In this document: piece after piece, positions 27,058-36,280 of the stretch
How the letters are laid out: every line of letters begins with the position of its first letter
How positions within the stretch are numbered: position 1 is the first letter of the stretch
Assembly (NCBI RefSeq): GCF_001660705.2
Contig: NZ_LYBV02000038.1
Coordinates: 1 to 64,000 of the forward strand
DNA: 64,000 bases
Direction: 5' to 3'
Origin: Saccharicrinis aurantiacus
GTDB taxonomy: Bacteria; Bacteroidota; Bacteroidia; Bacteroidales; Marinilabiliaceae
Made by a program: the position numbers and the translations under genes
Notes under the pieces: generated by a model
The model's database searches: none
What the model saw: only the letters and a program-made list of their open reading frames with translations
Told to the model about the DNA's origin: nothing

Positions 27058-27095
27058 TCAGGACAACGAAATTGTAATTATCAAGTTATTCAAAA

Positions 27096-27121
27096 AGTAG
27101 TGCGTTAAATCTCGCACTACT
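27096..27121 (-). terminator. Terminator of the UPF0126 gene
   Basis: AGTAGTGCG (27096-27104) pairs with CGCACTACT (27113-27121) across an 8-nt loop. On the minus strand it is followed by TTTTTG. It lies 14 bp after the stop at 27135, between convergent genes. Confidence 0.7.
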
Positions 27122-27134
27122 CTAATATAAACCA

Positions 27135-27752
27135 TTAATCTTTTTGTGCTGTAGTAACAGTGGGCAAGCTTAAATTAAACTTTATAGCCAGTAAGCGAAC
27201 TATAATAATAGTAGAAATTGTAATAGATTCTGTTACTATTAAATTCACATTTAATTTCGCTAATATTAAATATACTATCGATCCGGCAATACAGGCTGTT
27301 GCATAAATTTCTTTATGAAATATGATGGGTACATCGTTACAAAGTGTATCTCTAATTACTCCACCCACTACCGCAGAGGAAAGTCCCATTATAATAGCAA
27401 CAGGTTCCGTTAAACCAAATTCAAGTCCTTTTTCCAAGCCAATTATTGTAAAGGCTCCAATTCCTAAAGTATCAAAAAGGAAGAGAGTATTTTTTAGCTT
27501 AATAATATAGCGATGAAAAACAAAGGTAAAGAGGATGGCACTTAGTATCAAAATAAAATAAGTATTGCCCTGTATCCAAGTAACTGGCGTATTACCCAAA
27601 AGTACATCACGTGTTGTACCGCCACCTATGGCAGTTACAAAGCCAATAAAGGCAGCTCCAAATAAATCCAGTCTTTTTTCCGAAGCTGATAAAGTGCCAC
27701 TAATTGCAAAGGCACATGTTCCTGCGTAATCCGCCAAAGTTAAGAAATCCAT
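27135..27752 (-). CDS. UPF0126/TRIC-type membrane channel or transporter
   Basis: 205 aa from the ATG at 27752, which gives the family's usual start (MDFLTLADYAG); an in-frame ATG at 27800 adds 16 residues. Six to seven membrane helices in two repeats, each with the family signatures: AIGGGTTRDVLLG in the first and VVGGVIRDTL in the second. Members are trimeric (TRIC-like) cation channels or glycine transporters. Monocistronic. Substrate not decidable here. Confidence 0.88.
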   Translation of the reverse strand: MDFLTLADYAGTCAFAISGTLSASEKRLDLFGAAFIGFVTAIGGGTTRDVLLGNTPVTWIQGNTYFILILSAILFTFVFHRYIIKLKNTLFLFDTLGIGAFTIIGLEKGLEFGLTEPVAIIMGLSSAVVGGVIRDTLCNDVPIIFHKEIYATACIAGSIVYLILAKLNVNLIVTESITISTIIIVRLLAIKFNLSLPTVTTAQKD

Positions 27753-28044
27753 TACTTCCGTTATTTCCGCGCAAAAATAGTAATTGAGATGGAAATTCAA
27801 CCATTATTTTAAGAAATATGAAAATAAATAAGTAAGTGCTTAAAAAGTAATAGGATGGATTGATTTGTAGGTAAATAGAACGGAGTATTCATTGGTATGA
27901 TATAATGAATATTCTGTTTTTAGATTGTTGATAGATTTTCTTTACTCATCTGCAAAATATCATACAAAGAAAAAACTAGAGAATCTAAAGTAGGATAATG
28001 ATTTATAAAAAGGAGCACAAGATTAAAACACCTCTTCGTTATTC

Positions 28045-28752
28045 TTACTTTAAAAACTTGTCATCTAAAAAAGATTGAAATTCGGCTTTGTATTGTTCGC
28101 TAACCGGTATGTAAGTTTTGTCGAATACAATGCGCATTCGCTCTACCATATTTACTTTGTTTAGGTTTACAATAAAGGAACGATGCACTCGCATAAAATC
28201 TTTAGAAGGTAAATGCTCAACCAACTTTTTTATACTCATAAGTGCCATTAGTGGCGTATCATTATCTAAAAATATACGAACATACTCGCGCATGCCTTCA
28301 ATATATTTAATATCTCGATAGTTGATGCGTACCAATTTATATTCTGATTTAATAAATAAGTATTCGTCGTTGTGCTCTATAGTTTCTTCTTGTGGTTTAA
28401 AGTACAGTTCTTGTGCCTTTGATGCAGCCTTTAAAAATTCGGAGTACGCTATGGGTTTTAATAAATAATCAACTGCATTTACCTTAAAGCCATCAAAAGC
28501 GTATTCGCTGTAGGCAGTGGTGAATATTACTTTAGGTGGATTATTTAAAGATTTTACGAATTCCATTCCATTAATATCCGGCATATTAATGTCAACAAAC
28601 ATTAGGTCTACCTCATTATTTTGTAAAAAAGGTAAGGCTTCTATGGCACTATCAAAATCAGCAACTAAACTAAGAAACCCTGTTTTATTTATGTAGGCAA
28701 GCATTTGTTTAAGAGCTAATGGTTCATCATCTATAGCAATACATTTTATCAT
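28045..28752 (-). CDS. LytTR-type response regulator (third pair)
   Basis: 235 aa. Receiver with D8/D9, phospho-acceptor D54 (FVDIN), K in YLLKP; LytTR DNA-binding domain about 135-232 (MRVHRSFIV). Its start overlaps the end of the kinase gene by 4 bp. The CotH/polyphosphate operon lies next upstream on the same strand and is a possible target (inference). Confidence 0.92.
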   Translation of the reverse strand: MIKCIAIDDEPLALKQMLAYINKTGFLSLVADFDSAIEALPFLQNNEVDLMFVDINMPDINGMEFVKSLNNPPKVIFTTAYSEYAFDGFKVNAVDYLLKPIAYSEFLKAASKAQELYFKPQEETIEHNDEYLFIKSEYKLVRINYRDIKYIEGMREYVRIFLDNDTPLMALMSIKKLVEHLPSKDFMRVHRSFIVNLNKVNMVERMRIVFDKTYIPVSEQYKAEFQSFLDDKFLK

Positions 28753-29864
28753 AGGGGTAATTTTAAGTTTATGCAGTAATAATTAGGAGTGTCTTCGGTG
28801 GTTAAAGTGTATTTATTTTTATATAGTAAATCAAGTCGTTTACGGGAGTTCTCAACCCCAATGCCTGACTCTTCAGTTTGGCTGCTCTTTTTATGGTTTG
28901 AATTCTTAATATTAAAGCAGAGTACTTTACCTTCAATTGTAATATCAATATGAATAAAGGAAGCCTCGCGGTAACTTACGCCATGCTTAAATGCATTCTC
29001 TAAATAGGATGTAAATAATAAAGGTGGAATATTAGTGTCGGGAACATCTTGTGGTAAGGACATTTTTATTTCAACCTTAGATGAATACCTAAGACGCATT
29101 AAATCAACATAATTGGTAATAAATCCAATTTCTTTTGATAATGGAATATTATCTGCCTCAGAATCGTATAAAAGATGTCGCATTAAGTGAGATAAGCGAA
29201 TTACAGAACCTTTAGCCTCTTCGGTATCAATATCAATTAACGAATGGATATTATTAAGCATATTCATAAAGAAATGCGGACTAACTTGATTGCGTAGAAA
29301 TGCTAGTTCGTTTTGTACGCTTTCTTTTTCTATTTTATCTCGCTCTTTCTCAAGTTTAATCCATCTAAAAACAGTTCGTAATCCTGTATCAAAACCTAGA
29401 ATTAAGATGGCCAATAAAAATGCGTTTGTTTGCGGAGGTAAAGGATTTGGTCGTCTATTGGGGTTTTCATTACGAGGGTGTGGTGGACGTTGCATATTAT
29501 CACGCATATGCGGAGGTACATTGTGTCGTGGCCTTGGTACGCTAATACTTTGGGGTTCCCCTTCAGGAGGAAATTTAGCAATTTGGTTACTTACCAAAAC
29601 AAAAACTACAGAGGTTAATAGGGCTCCTATAAAGTACCACCACTTGTTAGTCCTGAAAAATAAATAGGGAACAAGTATAAAATGGTTGAATAGGGTTAAA
29701 ACTAAAAAAGGCAATAATTTAAGCCAACTATGCAATAAGTGATCCCAACTAATAGTTTGGTCATCAGCTGTAAATATAACAGGTCCAGCGAGTATAATTA
29801 ACCAAATAAAGGCTAGTACTATTAACTCAGTATATATAAGAGATGTGTTTTTTAACTTTCTCAT
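28749..29864 (-). CDS. LytS-like sensor histidine kinase with proline-rich periplasmic loop
   Basis: 371 aa. Membrane helices near 12-32, 50-70 and 78-95 are followed by a Pro/Arg/Asn-rich segment (99-146) and another helix (148-165). The His_kinase core has H197 (VSPHFFMNMLNN), N box YLENAFKHG and G box GIGVENSRKR. The Pro-rich stretch between membrane helices is not part of the family and may be a sensing loop outside the membrane. Translationally coupled to its regulator. Confidence 0.9.
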   Translation of the reverse strand: MRKLKNTSLIYTELIVLAFIWLIILAGPVIFTADDQTISWDHLLHSWLKLLPFLVLTLFNHFILVPYLFFRTNKWWYFIGALLTSVVFVLVSNQIAKFPPEGEPQSISVPRPRHNVPPHMRDNMQRPPHPRNENPNRRPNPLPPQTNAFLLAILILGFDTGLRTVFRWIKLEKERDKIEKESVQNELAFLRNQVSPHFFMNMLNNIHSLIDIDTEEAKGSVIRLSHLMRHLLYDSEADNIPLSKEIGFITNYVDLMRLRYSSKVEIKMSLPQDVPDTNIPPLLFTSYLENAFKHGVSYREASFIHIDITIEGKVLCFNIKNSNHKKSSQTEESGIGVENSRKRLDLLYKNKYTLTTEDTPNYYCINLKLPL

Positions 29865-29989
29865 GTTTGCAAATATAGGTTATGATTTAGAATAGTTGGT
29901 GATTTTTTAGTTTGAAGTCAGTAGAGAATATTAAATAACTCTCTACTAACTACAAACAGATAAACTACATGATAACTATATGTGTGTTA

Positions 29990-31414
29990 TTATTGTAAAT
30001 AGTTAATTACGGCATTGTTACGTTCTGTTACATGTGCTTTTAGTTCGTCTACCGCAGCATCGAAATTTGAATCAGAGCCAATATATGTATAGCCAGAGCG
30101 TTCGTTATAAGCGAATTCTTTCAGTAAGTTGTAATAACTATCGTAAATGCTACTTAGCTCTGAAGGAATAAATACGGTATTTATAAACTCGTTTAAATAA
30201 TTTTCATAAATAGTATTGTATTCAGGTATTGCAATTAGGTACGATATTAAGGGCCAAGAACTACCAACTTCGCTCATAGAAAAACTTAGTGCACCACCAT
30301 TTTTACCATATTGTAAGGCTTCATTATTGTCCCAAGGTATCCAATTTAATAGGTTTGTGTTGTGATTATTGTATAAATAAAAGTTATGAGTCATTCTGCC
30401 ATAAGTATCCCAGTTTTGTATTACAGTGTTGGCAGCAAGCCACTTTAAGAAAACATCAACGTCTAATACATTCTCGAGGTTTGTTTTCCAAGTTTCTGTA
30501 TTTGAAGTTCTATCGCTGCTATTTATTACATCATATAAAGCTTTTACATCTGAATAATCGTTAAGGTCTTCATTGTTCTTTTTAACCATTTCATCATCAT
30601 TGTATGTGCCATTTGCAAAGCTGGCAGCAGTGCCATCGGGCTTATATAAATTGCCACTATCATCACCCGTTTGTGTGGCGATTACTGTGTTGCTAACTTC
30701 TTCAATAATGGTATATAATCCGTAATATTCAGGACCCGAGCCATTATCAACATACAGTTCGCAAAAGCTTGTTTGTGCAGCTATTAATCCGAACTTACGA
30801 AATAAATCAGCAGCAACTTTATCGCGCATCAGCGAAGCATCATTATAATTGTTATTTATGTGGAGTTTTTTAAAGCCATAAAAACGTTGATTCTTTATGG
30901 TTGGATAATCATCTTCAAATTCATCAAAATCAAGTTTAAACGATAATTTTCCATTGCCCGATTGGTAAGCTGATTGTAAGCTAGAGTTTCCTTTAAAACG
31001 AACCCCTACATGGTACCATTCAGTATTGTTATATTTAAAAGAACAAGGTACCCAAACCGGATCATAATCAGATGTTGCCAAGTTGTTGCCTCCGCCACCA
31101 GGACCGCCACCACCAGGACCACTTGTGCTACCAAGGTTAGCAGCTAAGTCGCTTTGCATAGTAGACCAATTACTGCTACTAATGATTATATCAAAACGTT
31201 TTACGGTATCTTGAGCAAAAACAACATCATAGTTTAATGCAGCACTATTGCTATGTGTTTCTACTGTCCAATCGCTGTAATCAGGATTATCAGCAGGATT
31301 AGTAACAGATTCTTCAGTGTCATCATCATTATTTTCATTCAGCGCATCTTCGTCTCTACATCCCATCAGAATTACTCCGATTATTAGTAGAATAAAAAAC
31401 TTGTATTTAATCAT
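29990..31414 (-). CDS. CotH-family kinase-like lipoprotein
   Basis: 474 aa. Lipobox ILMGC (Cys19), acidic Asp/Glu-rich linker, a Gly/Pro-rich insert (about 98-110), then a CotH domain (about 115-430). Visible marks are GVRFKGNSSL, LMRDKVAADLFR, YGLYTIIEEV, the HNFYLYNN segment and the metal-binding WDNNEAL. CotH proteins are atypical protein kinases that modify surface proteins. Last gene of the operon with DUF2490, DUF4956 and VTC-domain genes, so it likely acts at the cell surface together with a polyphosphate system. Confidence 0.88.
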   Translation of the reverse strand: MIKYKFFILLIIGVILMGCRDEDALNENNDDDTEESVTNPADNPDYSDWTVETHSNSAALNYDVVFAQDTVKRFDIIISSSNWSTMQSDLAANLGSTSGPGGGGPGGGGNNLATSDYDPVWVPCSFKYNNTEWYHVGVRFKGNSSLQSAYQSGNGKLSFKLDFDEFEDDYPTIKNQRFYGFKKLHINNNYNDASLMRDKVAADLFRKFGLIAAQTSFCELYVDNGSGPEYYGLYTIIEEVSNTVIATQTGDDSGNLYKPDGTAASFANGTYNDDEMVKKNNEDLNDYSDVKALYDVINSSDRTSNTETWKTNLENVLDVDVFLKWLAANTVIQNWDTYGRMTHNFYLYNNHNTNLLNWIPWDNNEALQYGKNGGALSFSMSEVGSSWPLISYLIAIPEYNTIYENYLNEFINTVFIPSELSSIYDSYYNLLKEFAYNERSGYTYIGSDSNFDAAVDELKAHVTERNNAVINYLQ

Positions 31415-31432
31415 ATCGTTATTTTTTAGATT

Positions 31433-32101
31433 TTAGAATTTTAGCTTATATCCAACATACATAATATGTTTGTTCTCTAATTTCTGTTGGTAGTAATCTA
31501 GTTTATAAGCGAGGCTAATGGCATTTTTTTTATTTATTTTATATTCCGATCCTAAAGAATATCTTACCTTATAAAGATGGTTTTCACTTATTTCATGAAA
31601 TATTTCAGCTCCTGCAAAAGGGGTGAATTTTGATTTTTTGATATTGTAATCTATACTAGCCTTATATCGTATAAACTCGCCTTGTGCATTATCTTCAGAA
31701 TAGTTGGTATAACGTAACCTCACCTTAGGAGTCCAGCGGTTAATTTTATATTTGTATGAGGCATCAAACGCATAGCGTTGTAAATATTCGGTGTCTTTTG
31801 TAGTGCGCTGGTTAGCTATAAAGCGATAACTTGCACCAAGCGATAATCTTTTAATAGGAGTATAAACTGTTTTAAGTTCAAGTATGTACTTGTCAATGGA
31901 ATACGAATCGTCGAATCTTAATTCTGGAATGGCCAGTAATTTCCATTTATCAGTTAGTTTATAACTCATTTTAAATTCAGTACGGGTTTGAAAAGTATTT
32001 TCTACCTCTTGTGCATTTGCCTGTGATAGCCCCGTAGTAATAAGGATAAAAAGCAAATAAACACGAATGATGTTTTTGTATAGATTATTGTTTTTGTGCA
32101 T
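31433..32101 (-). CDS. DUF2490 outer-membrane barrel protein
   Basis: 222 aa. Signal peptide (ending ANAQ), then strands typical of DUF2490: WKLLAIPELRF, YRFIANQR, KVRLRYTNY, FTPFAGAEIFHE. The C-terminal GYKLKF ends on Phe as barrels do. Lies 2 bp after the DUF4956 gene and 18 bp before CotH, thus in one operon. Function unknown; probably the outer-membrane part of the CotH/VTC system. Confidence 0.82.
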   Translation of the reverse strand: MHKNNNLYKNIIRVYLLFILITTGLSQANAQEVENTFQTRTEFKMSYKLTDKWKLLAIPELRFDDSYSIDKYILELKTVYTPIKRLSLGASYRFIANQRTTKDTEYLQRYAFDASYKYKINRWTPKVRLRYTNYSEDNAQGEFIRYKASIDYNIKKSKFTPFAGAEIFHEISENHLYKVRYSLGSEYKINKKNAISLAYKLDYYQQKLENKHIMYVGYKLKF

Positions 32102-32103
32102 GT

Positions 32104-32775
32104 TTAAATAGATTTACTAGGTGTATTAACATTATAGTAAAGGGTTATATCAGCCACATCTCTGAGGAAATCAATTTTATTAATCTCGAAACGGGTTATT
32201 TCAATACCAGTTCTGGCTTTCATATCCTCAACTAGCTCATCGTGCTTTAAGCGATGTATCTTATCAATGTGTTCATAGATGAGTTGTACAGATGCTTCTT
32301 GTTTTATAGCCAATCTTTTTTCGAGGAACCATAAGCCATAAACAATGGCCAAGTTGGTTAATACAAGCTCAGAATAACTTACTTTTTTATTAGATAGTGC
32401 ATTAATAACCGATACACCAATTACGATAAACAGATAAGTCATTTCCTTTATGGGGATGGCGTCTGTTCTGTATCGCAGTATCCCAAAAATTGCGAATAAA
32501 CCTAAGGCGAAACCAAGCTCTAACTTTACACTACTAAGTAAAAAACAGAGCAGAAATACAATTACACCTATTACAATAAAACTGAAGTAAAAATCTTTTC
32601 TTCGGCTGTTTTTGGCGTACATAAAATGTACAATAATAAAGAGTAGTGCGGTATTGATAATTAATCTGAGTAATAGCTCGGTAAAATCGCTAACATTAAT
32701 AAGTTTTATACCTAATAAGCGGATGCTATCTTCCCATTCAGGTGCAGAAACCCCTGCTAATAATTGTTGTATCAT
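32104..32775 (-). CDS. DUF4956 membrane protein
   Basis: 223 aa with about four membrane helices in residues 30-150, including the conserved GLFAIFGILRYRTDAIPIKEMTYLF region (described by its RYRTD and KEMTYLF motifs at about 105-125), and a cytoplasmic C-terminal domain. DUF4956 genes often neighbour VTC-domain and CotH genes, as here. It is thought to help place or move the polyphosphate product; that is inference. Confidence 0.85.
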   Translation of the reverse strand: MIQQLLAGVSAPEWEDSIRLLGIKLINVSDFTELLLRLIINTALLFIIVHFMYAKNSRRKDFYFSFIVIGVIVFLLCFLLSSVKLELGFALGLFAIFGILRYRTDAIPIKEMTYLFIVIGVSVINALSNKKVSYSELVLTNLAIVYGLWFLEKRLAIKQEASVQLIYEHIDKIHRLKHDELVEDMKARTGIEITRFEINKIDFLRDVADITLYYNVNTPSKSI

Positions 32776-32815
32776 GTATTTAATAAATTAGTGTGTTGTT
32801 ATTGTTTAGGCTTAA

Positions 32816-33559
32816 CTAGGCTGGTGTACACAATGTTTTGTTAACCTTTCTAATGGTGTGTTTAAACGAATTGTTTTTAATATTAGAACTACTCATTGCT
32901 CTGCCAATGCAATATTTACTAAAACCCGATTTTTTAATACCCATTTTTAGCAAATACTCTCTAAGAGGCGAAGAACTTGGTAAGCCATCTGTTTTTATTT
33001 CAATAATGGCGAGCTTATCAAGTTCTAATACTTGTTTGTCGGTATAAAAATGCAAATCCATATCTATGGTACATCTTTCATCTAGGTTTTTACTTACCAA
33101 AGTGATGCGGCTGAATCTGTTTTGGATACTTGGGCTCAATTCATCGCTTGTAAATGGGCAATTTTCATCTAAAAATAGGGCCTCTTCATTTGTGAAGTTT
33201 TCAACATCTGCAGAAGACGGAATGCGACTTTTTACCGTACGTCCTTTGTTACTTTTTTTCTTAATTTCAAGAAAAGAAATGCCACTCTCCAAGTAAGTTC
33301 GGTGTCTTATTTTAAATCGATTCAACTTACCATTATGGTGCGCTATATACATGCTGTTTAAAGCAGTATCGTAATAAGTGGTAGAGTAGGAGAGCACCTT
33401 CTTCTCGTTGATTTCGAGTACATAATAGAATTCACGTGCCCAATCCAGAATTTTAGGTAAAGCATTGGTATGAAACCAATACTTTGTATCTACTCTATTC
33501 ATGAGCTTTACCTTATCAATATCTTTTAGATATATGGTGTCAATTAAATCTAGATTCAT
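32816..33559 (-). CDS. VTC-domain polyphosphate polymerase-like protein
   Basis: 247 aa. The tunnel-fold VTC domain of polyphosphate polymerases is seen through the basic residues that line it: NRVDTKYWF near the start, the RFKIRHRTY segment (about 79-87), LEIKKKSNKGRTVKSR (about 97-112) and late Glu/Lys strands (AIIEIKTDG). It would make or bind polyphosphate on the cytoplasmic side. Operon order is Spy-like, VTC, DUF4956, DUF2490, CotH. Length is normal for bacterial single-domain VTC proteins. Confidence 0.85.
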   Translation of the reverse strand: MNLDLIDTIYLKDIDKVKLMNRVDTKYWFHTNALPKILDWAREFYYVLEINEKKVLSYSTTYYDTALNSMYIAHHNGKLNRFKIRHRTYLESGISFLEIKKKSNKGRTVKSRIPSSADVENFTNEEALFLDENCPFTSDELSPSIQNRFSRITLVSKNLDERCTIDMDLHFYTDKQVLELDKLAIIEIKTDGLPSSSPLREYLLKMGIKKSGFSKYCIGRAMSSSNIKNNSFKHTIRKVNKTLCTPA

Positions 33560-33578
33560 AGCTTAGGATTTAATGTTT

Positions 33579-33977
33579 TTATCTACGTGCTCTTTTTTTA
33601 CCTTGTCTTTGTTCCTTTTGTTTTTTTAGGTAAGCGGTATATTCTTCTTTTTGAGTTTCAGTTAATAAAGCTTTTACGTCAGTTTCAAGTGAGTTTTTAA
33701 GCGCTTCCATTTCACTTCTGTCAGGTCTTCCAGCTTCCTGTTTTTCAGCCACAAGCTTGAAATGTTCATTGTAAATTTGATTAATAGCTTCATTTTGTTC
33801 TTCGTTTAAAGAAAGCTCTTTTGACATTTCATCAACCATCTTATTTACTTGTTCCTCTGTAGGAATTGGTGGTGGACCTTGTTGTTCGCGACCCTGTGGT
33901 TGTGCTGTTACTACATTCCCTATTAATAATGCAACTAATGCAATTAATATTCTCGCTTTTACATTTACCTTTTTCAT
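33579..33977 (-). CDS. Spy/CpxP-like periplasmic helical protein
   Basis: 132 aa. Signal peptide 1-25 (ending VTAQ), a Pro/Gln/Gly-rich segment, then long charged helices with an LTETQ motif (LTxxQ of Spy/CpxP) and a strongly basic tail. Such proteins act as periplasmic chaperones or stress sensors. First gene of the CotH operon, 19 bp before the VTC gene. Confidence 0.78.
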   Translation of the reverse strand: MKKVNVKARILIALVALLIGNVVTAQPQGREQQGPPPIPTEEQVNKMVDEMSKELSLNEEQNEAINQIYNEHFKLVAEKQEAGRPDRSEMEALKNSLETDVKALLTETQKEEYTAYLKKQKEQRQGKKRARR

Positions 33978-34336
33978 ACTCTTTGTTTTTTAATGTTGTT
34001 AAGAATAGCCTACAGCTCAATTGTTATTTATGAGCTGTAGGACTATTCAACCATCCTAACCCTAACTATCGTTGTTTAAGGTAAATGTATTAGAAGCGCC
34101 TGTGATTGTGAAATGTAATCTATCAACGAGCTGATTTTATCTACAAAGTATTATTATTACTCTACTATTTTTTTTGTTGGTCAGAGTGTTTTTAGAAGAT
34201 TTACTACGAATTGTGTAATTCACCCCCTTCTTAATCATATTTATTTGCGCCACATCTTCAGTAAATTGAGCTATTATTGTTGTACTAACATGAGTTCGAT
34301 TTAAATAAGAAGCCTAGCTAATTAAAATATAATTCA
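33978..34336. other. Divergent intergenic region with a strong hairpin
   Basis: Lies between the CotH operon (minus) and the ThuA operon (plus). CCTACAGCTCA (34009-34019) pairs with TGAGCTGTAGG (34031-34041) and extends by AATAG/CTATT with one bulge. It falls in the leader of the CotH operon, 31 bp before the Spy-like ATG, and could be a repressor site or RNA control element. A tandem CCTAACCCTAAC follows at about 34054. I see no clear TAnnTTTG promoter and no gene. Confidence 0.5.
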
Positions 34337-35296
34337 ATGAAGAAAATTCTTATCTCAGCATGCTGCTTATTTGCACTAATATTAAGTGTAAATGCAAAAC
34401 TTAAGGTATTGATAATTGATGGACAAAATAATCATGCTGTTTGGCCAAAATCAACTATCATGATGAAACAATATCTTGAGGAATCAGGATTATTTAAAGT
34501 TGATGTGTATCGTAGTAAATATACTTGGAAAGGCGATAGAGAAAAACAATATTTAGCTTTGGCTAAAGCCGGAGCAACAGAAAATCTGAAAGATCCTAAA
34601 TCAGACCCTAATTTTATACCCAACTTTAAGAAATACGATGTAGTGGTATCTAACTTTGGTTGGAAGGCAGCTCCGTGGCCCGAAGCTACACAAAAAGCCT
34701 TGGAGGATTACTTGAGCAATGGAGGAGGATTTGTTTCGGTGCATGCTGCTGATAATAGTTTTCCTGAGTGGAAAGAATACAACCAAATGATTGGTTTAGG
34801 AGGATGGGGTGGTCGCAACGAAAAGGATGGACCTTATGTGTATTATAATAATGAGGGTGAGTTGATTAGAGACACATCGCCAGGAGGTTGTGGAGCACAC
34901 GGACCACAAGGTCATTTCCCGATAACTGTTCGGAATTCAAATCATCCTATTACCAAAGGAATGCCAACGGTTTGGCTCACTGCAAAAGACGAGTGCTATG
35001 CTAAGTTAAGAGGGCCTGCTGAAAATATGACAATATTGGCTACAGGAAAAGATCAAAATCCGAACCCACCAACAAATAGGCACGAACCAATATTAATGGT
35101 TTTAGATTATGGAGAAGGTCGTGTATTTCATACTACGTTGGGGCACGATGATTATTCATTTGAGGGTGTTGGTTTTATTGTATCTTTTTTACGAGGTACT
35201 GAATGGGCGGCTAGCGGTAAAGTAACTCAAGGCTTACCTAATGATTTTCCAACAGCAGAGGAGTCTTCTTCCAGAAAATTTATCTTAAAGAAGTAA
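34337..35296 (+). CDS. Secreted ThuA-domain protein
   Basis: 319 aa. Signal peptide 1-20, then a ThuA (trehalose-utilisation, class I glutamine amidotransferase-like) fold: KVLIIDGQNNHAVW at the start, YDVVVSNFGW, and FVSVHAADNSF in the middle, then TLGHDDYSF near the end. The nucleophile Cys of true amidotransferases is not seen at the elbow (VHAAD), as in other ThuA proteins. Usually found with DUF1080 proteins in secreted sugar metabolism, as here (next gene, 44 bp on). Confidence 0.9.
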   Translation: MKKILISACCLFALILSVNAKLKVLIIDGQNNHAVWPKSTIMMKQYLEESGLFKVDVYRSKYTWKGDREKQYLALAKAGATENLKDPKSDPNFIPNFKKYDVVVSNFGWKAAPWPEATQKALEDYLSNGGGFVSVHAADNSFPEWKEYNQMIGLGGWGGRNEKDGPYVYYNNEGELIRDTSPGGCGAHGPQGHFPITVRNSNHPITKGMPTVWLTAKDECYAKLRGPAENMTILATGKDQNPNPPTNRHEPILMVLDYGEGRVFHTTLGHDDYSFEGVGFIVSFLRGTEWAASGKVTQGLPNDFPTAEESSSRKFILKK

Positions 35297-35340
35297 TCCT
35301 ATTATATTGATGTATTAAAAACCTTAATAAATAAAAATCT

Positions 35341-36216
35341 ATGAAACAAAGGTCAAGTATTGTCTTTCTTGTGGCATGTGTATTGTTGGCTACAAGTGCG
35401 TTTGCTCAAAAGCAAACACCAAAGAAATATCCATCTAAAAAAGTAAAATCAAAAGATTGGGAACAATTGTTAGATGAAGATTTAACTAAATGGGAAGTAT
35501 GGACTGGTGTTCCAGATAATTCAGTTACTAATTTACCCGCGAGCTATAAAAAAGATGCGAATGGAGATAACAAAGCACCAATTGGTTTGGGTGATCCATT
35601 GGATATTTACACCCTAACAAAGGATGCAGACGGAGAGTATGTGTTAAATATCTCAGGATTGGTATATGCTGGCTTAACTAGTAAAAAATCGTACTCAAAC
35701 TATCACTTAACTCTGTTATTTAAATGGGGCGAAAAGAAGTATGCACCACGTTTAGATAAATTACGCGATAATGGTTTGTTATACCATTGTTATGGTGATC
35801 ATGGTGCCTTTTGGGATGTATGGAAATCGTGTTTAGAGTCTCAGATTCAAGAAGGTGATTTTGGCGATTTATTTACTTTGGCTGGCACTAAAGCAAAGGT
35901 GAAAATAAATAGTAATAAACGATGGGATCCTGTTAATGGTGAGGTAAGTACCGGAGGTAAAAGATCAATTGATACAGAAAGCCCCCATGGAGAATGGACT
36001 AGAGTAGATTTATATGTTTTTGGCGATAAAGCCATACATGTAACCAACGGAAAAGTTGTTCTTGCTCTATGGGATGCCAAAGATCATAAAGGAAATAAAC
36101 TTGATGCCGGACAAATACAAATCCAATCAGAAGGAGCAGAAGCTTACGTCAAGGATATTTGCATTAGACCAATCAGTAAGTTTCCAAAAAAGTTACTAAA
36201 GGCATCAGGATTGTAA
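35341..36216 (+). CDS. Secreted DUF1080 (3-keto-disaccharide hydrolase family) protein
   Basis: 291 aa. Signal peptide 1-22 (ending AFAQ), then a jelly-roll DUF1080 domain: WEQLLDEDLTKWEVW at the start, SNYHLTLLFKWGEKK, NGLLYHCYGDHG, and IQIQSEGAEAYVKDICIRP at the end. The family shares the concanavalin-like lectin fold and includes 3-keto-glycoside hydrolases. Forms an operon with the ThuA gene before it. Confidence 0.88.
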   Translation: MKQRSSIVFLVACVLLATSAFAQKQTPKKYPSKKVKSKDWEQLLDEDLTKWEVWTGVPDNSVTNLPASYKKDANGDNKAPIGLGDPLDIYTLTKDADGEYVLNISGLVYAGLTSKKSYSNYHLTLLFKWGEKKYAPRLDKLRDNGLLYHCYGDHGAFWDVWKSCLESQIQEGDFGDLFTLAGTKAKVKINSNKRWDPVNGEVSTGGKRSIDTESPHGEWTRVDLYVFGDKAIHVTNGKVVLALWDAKDHKGNKLDAGQIQIQSEGAEAYVKDICIRPISKFPKKLLKASGL

Positions 36217-36242
36217 TCTGTATGTATATATAGATAGAATGT

Positions 36243-36279
36243 AGCCCGTATTTATTCTTTGTGATAGTACGGGCTTTTT
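36243..36279 (+). terminator. Terminator of the ThuA-DUF1080 operon
   Basis: AGCCCGTA (36243-36250) pairs with TACGGGCT (36268-36275), followed by a T run. Lies 27 bp after the DUF1080 stop. Confidence 0.8.
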
Positions 36280-36280
36280 A

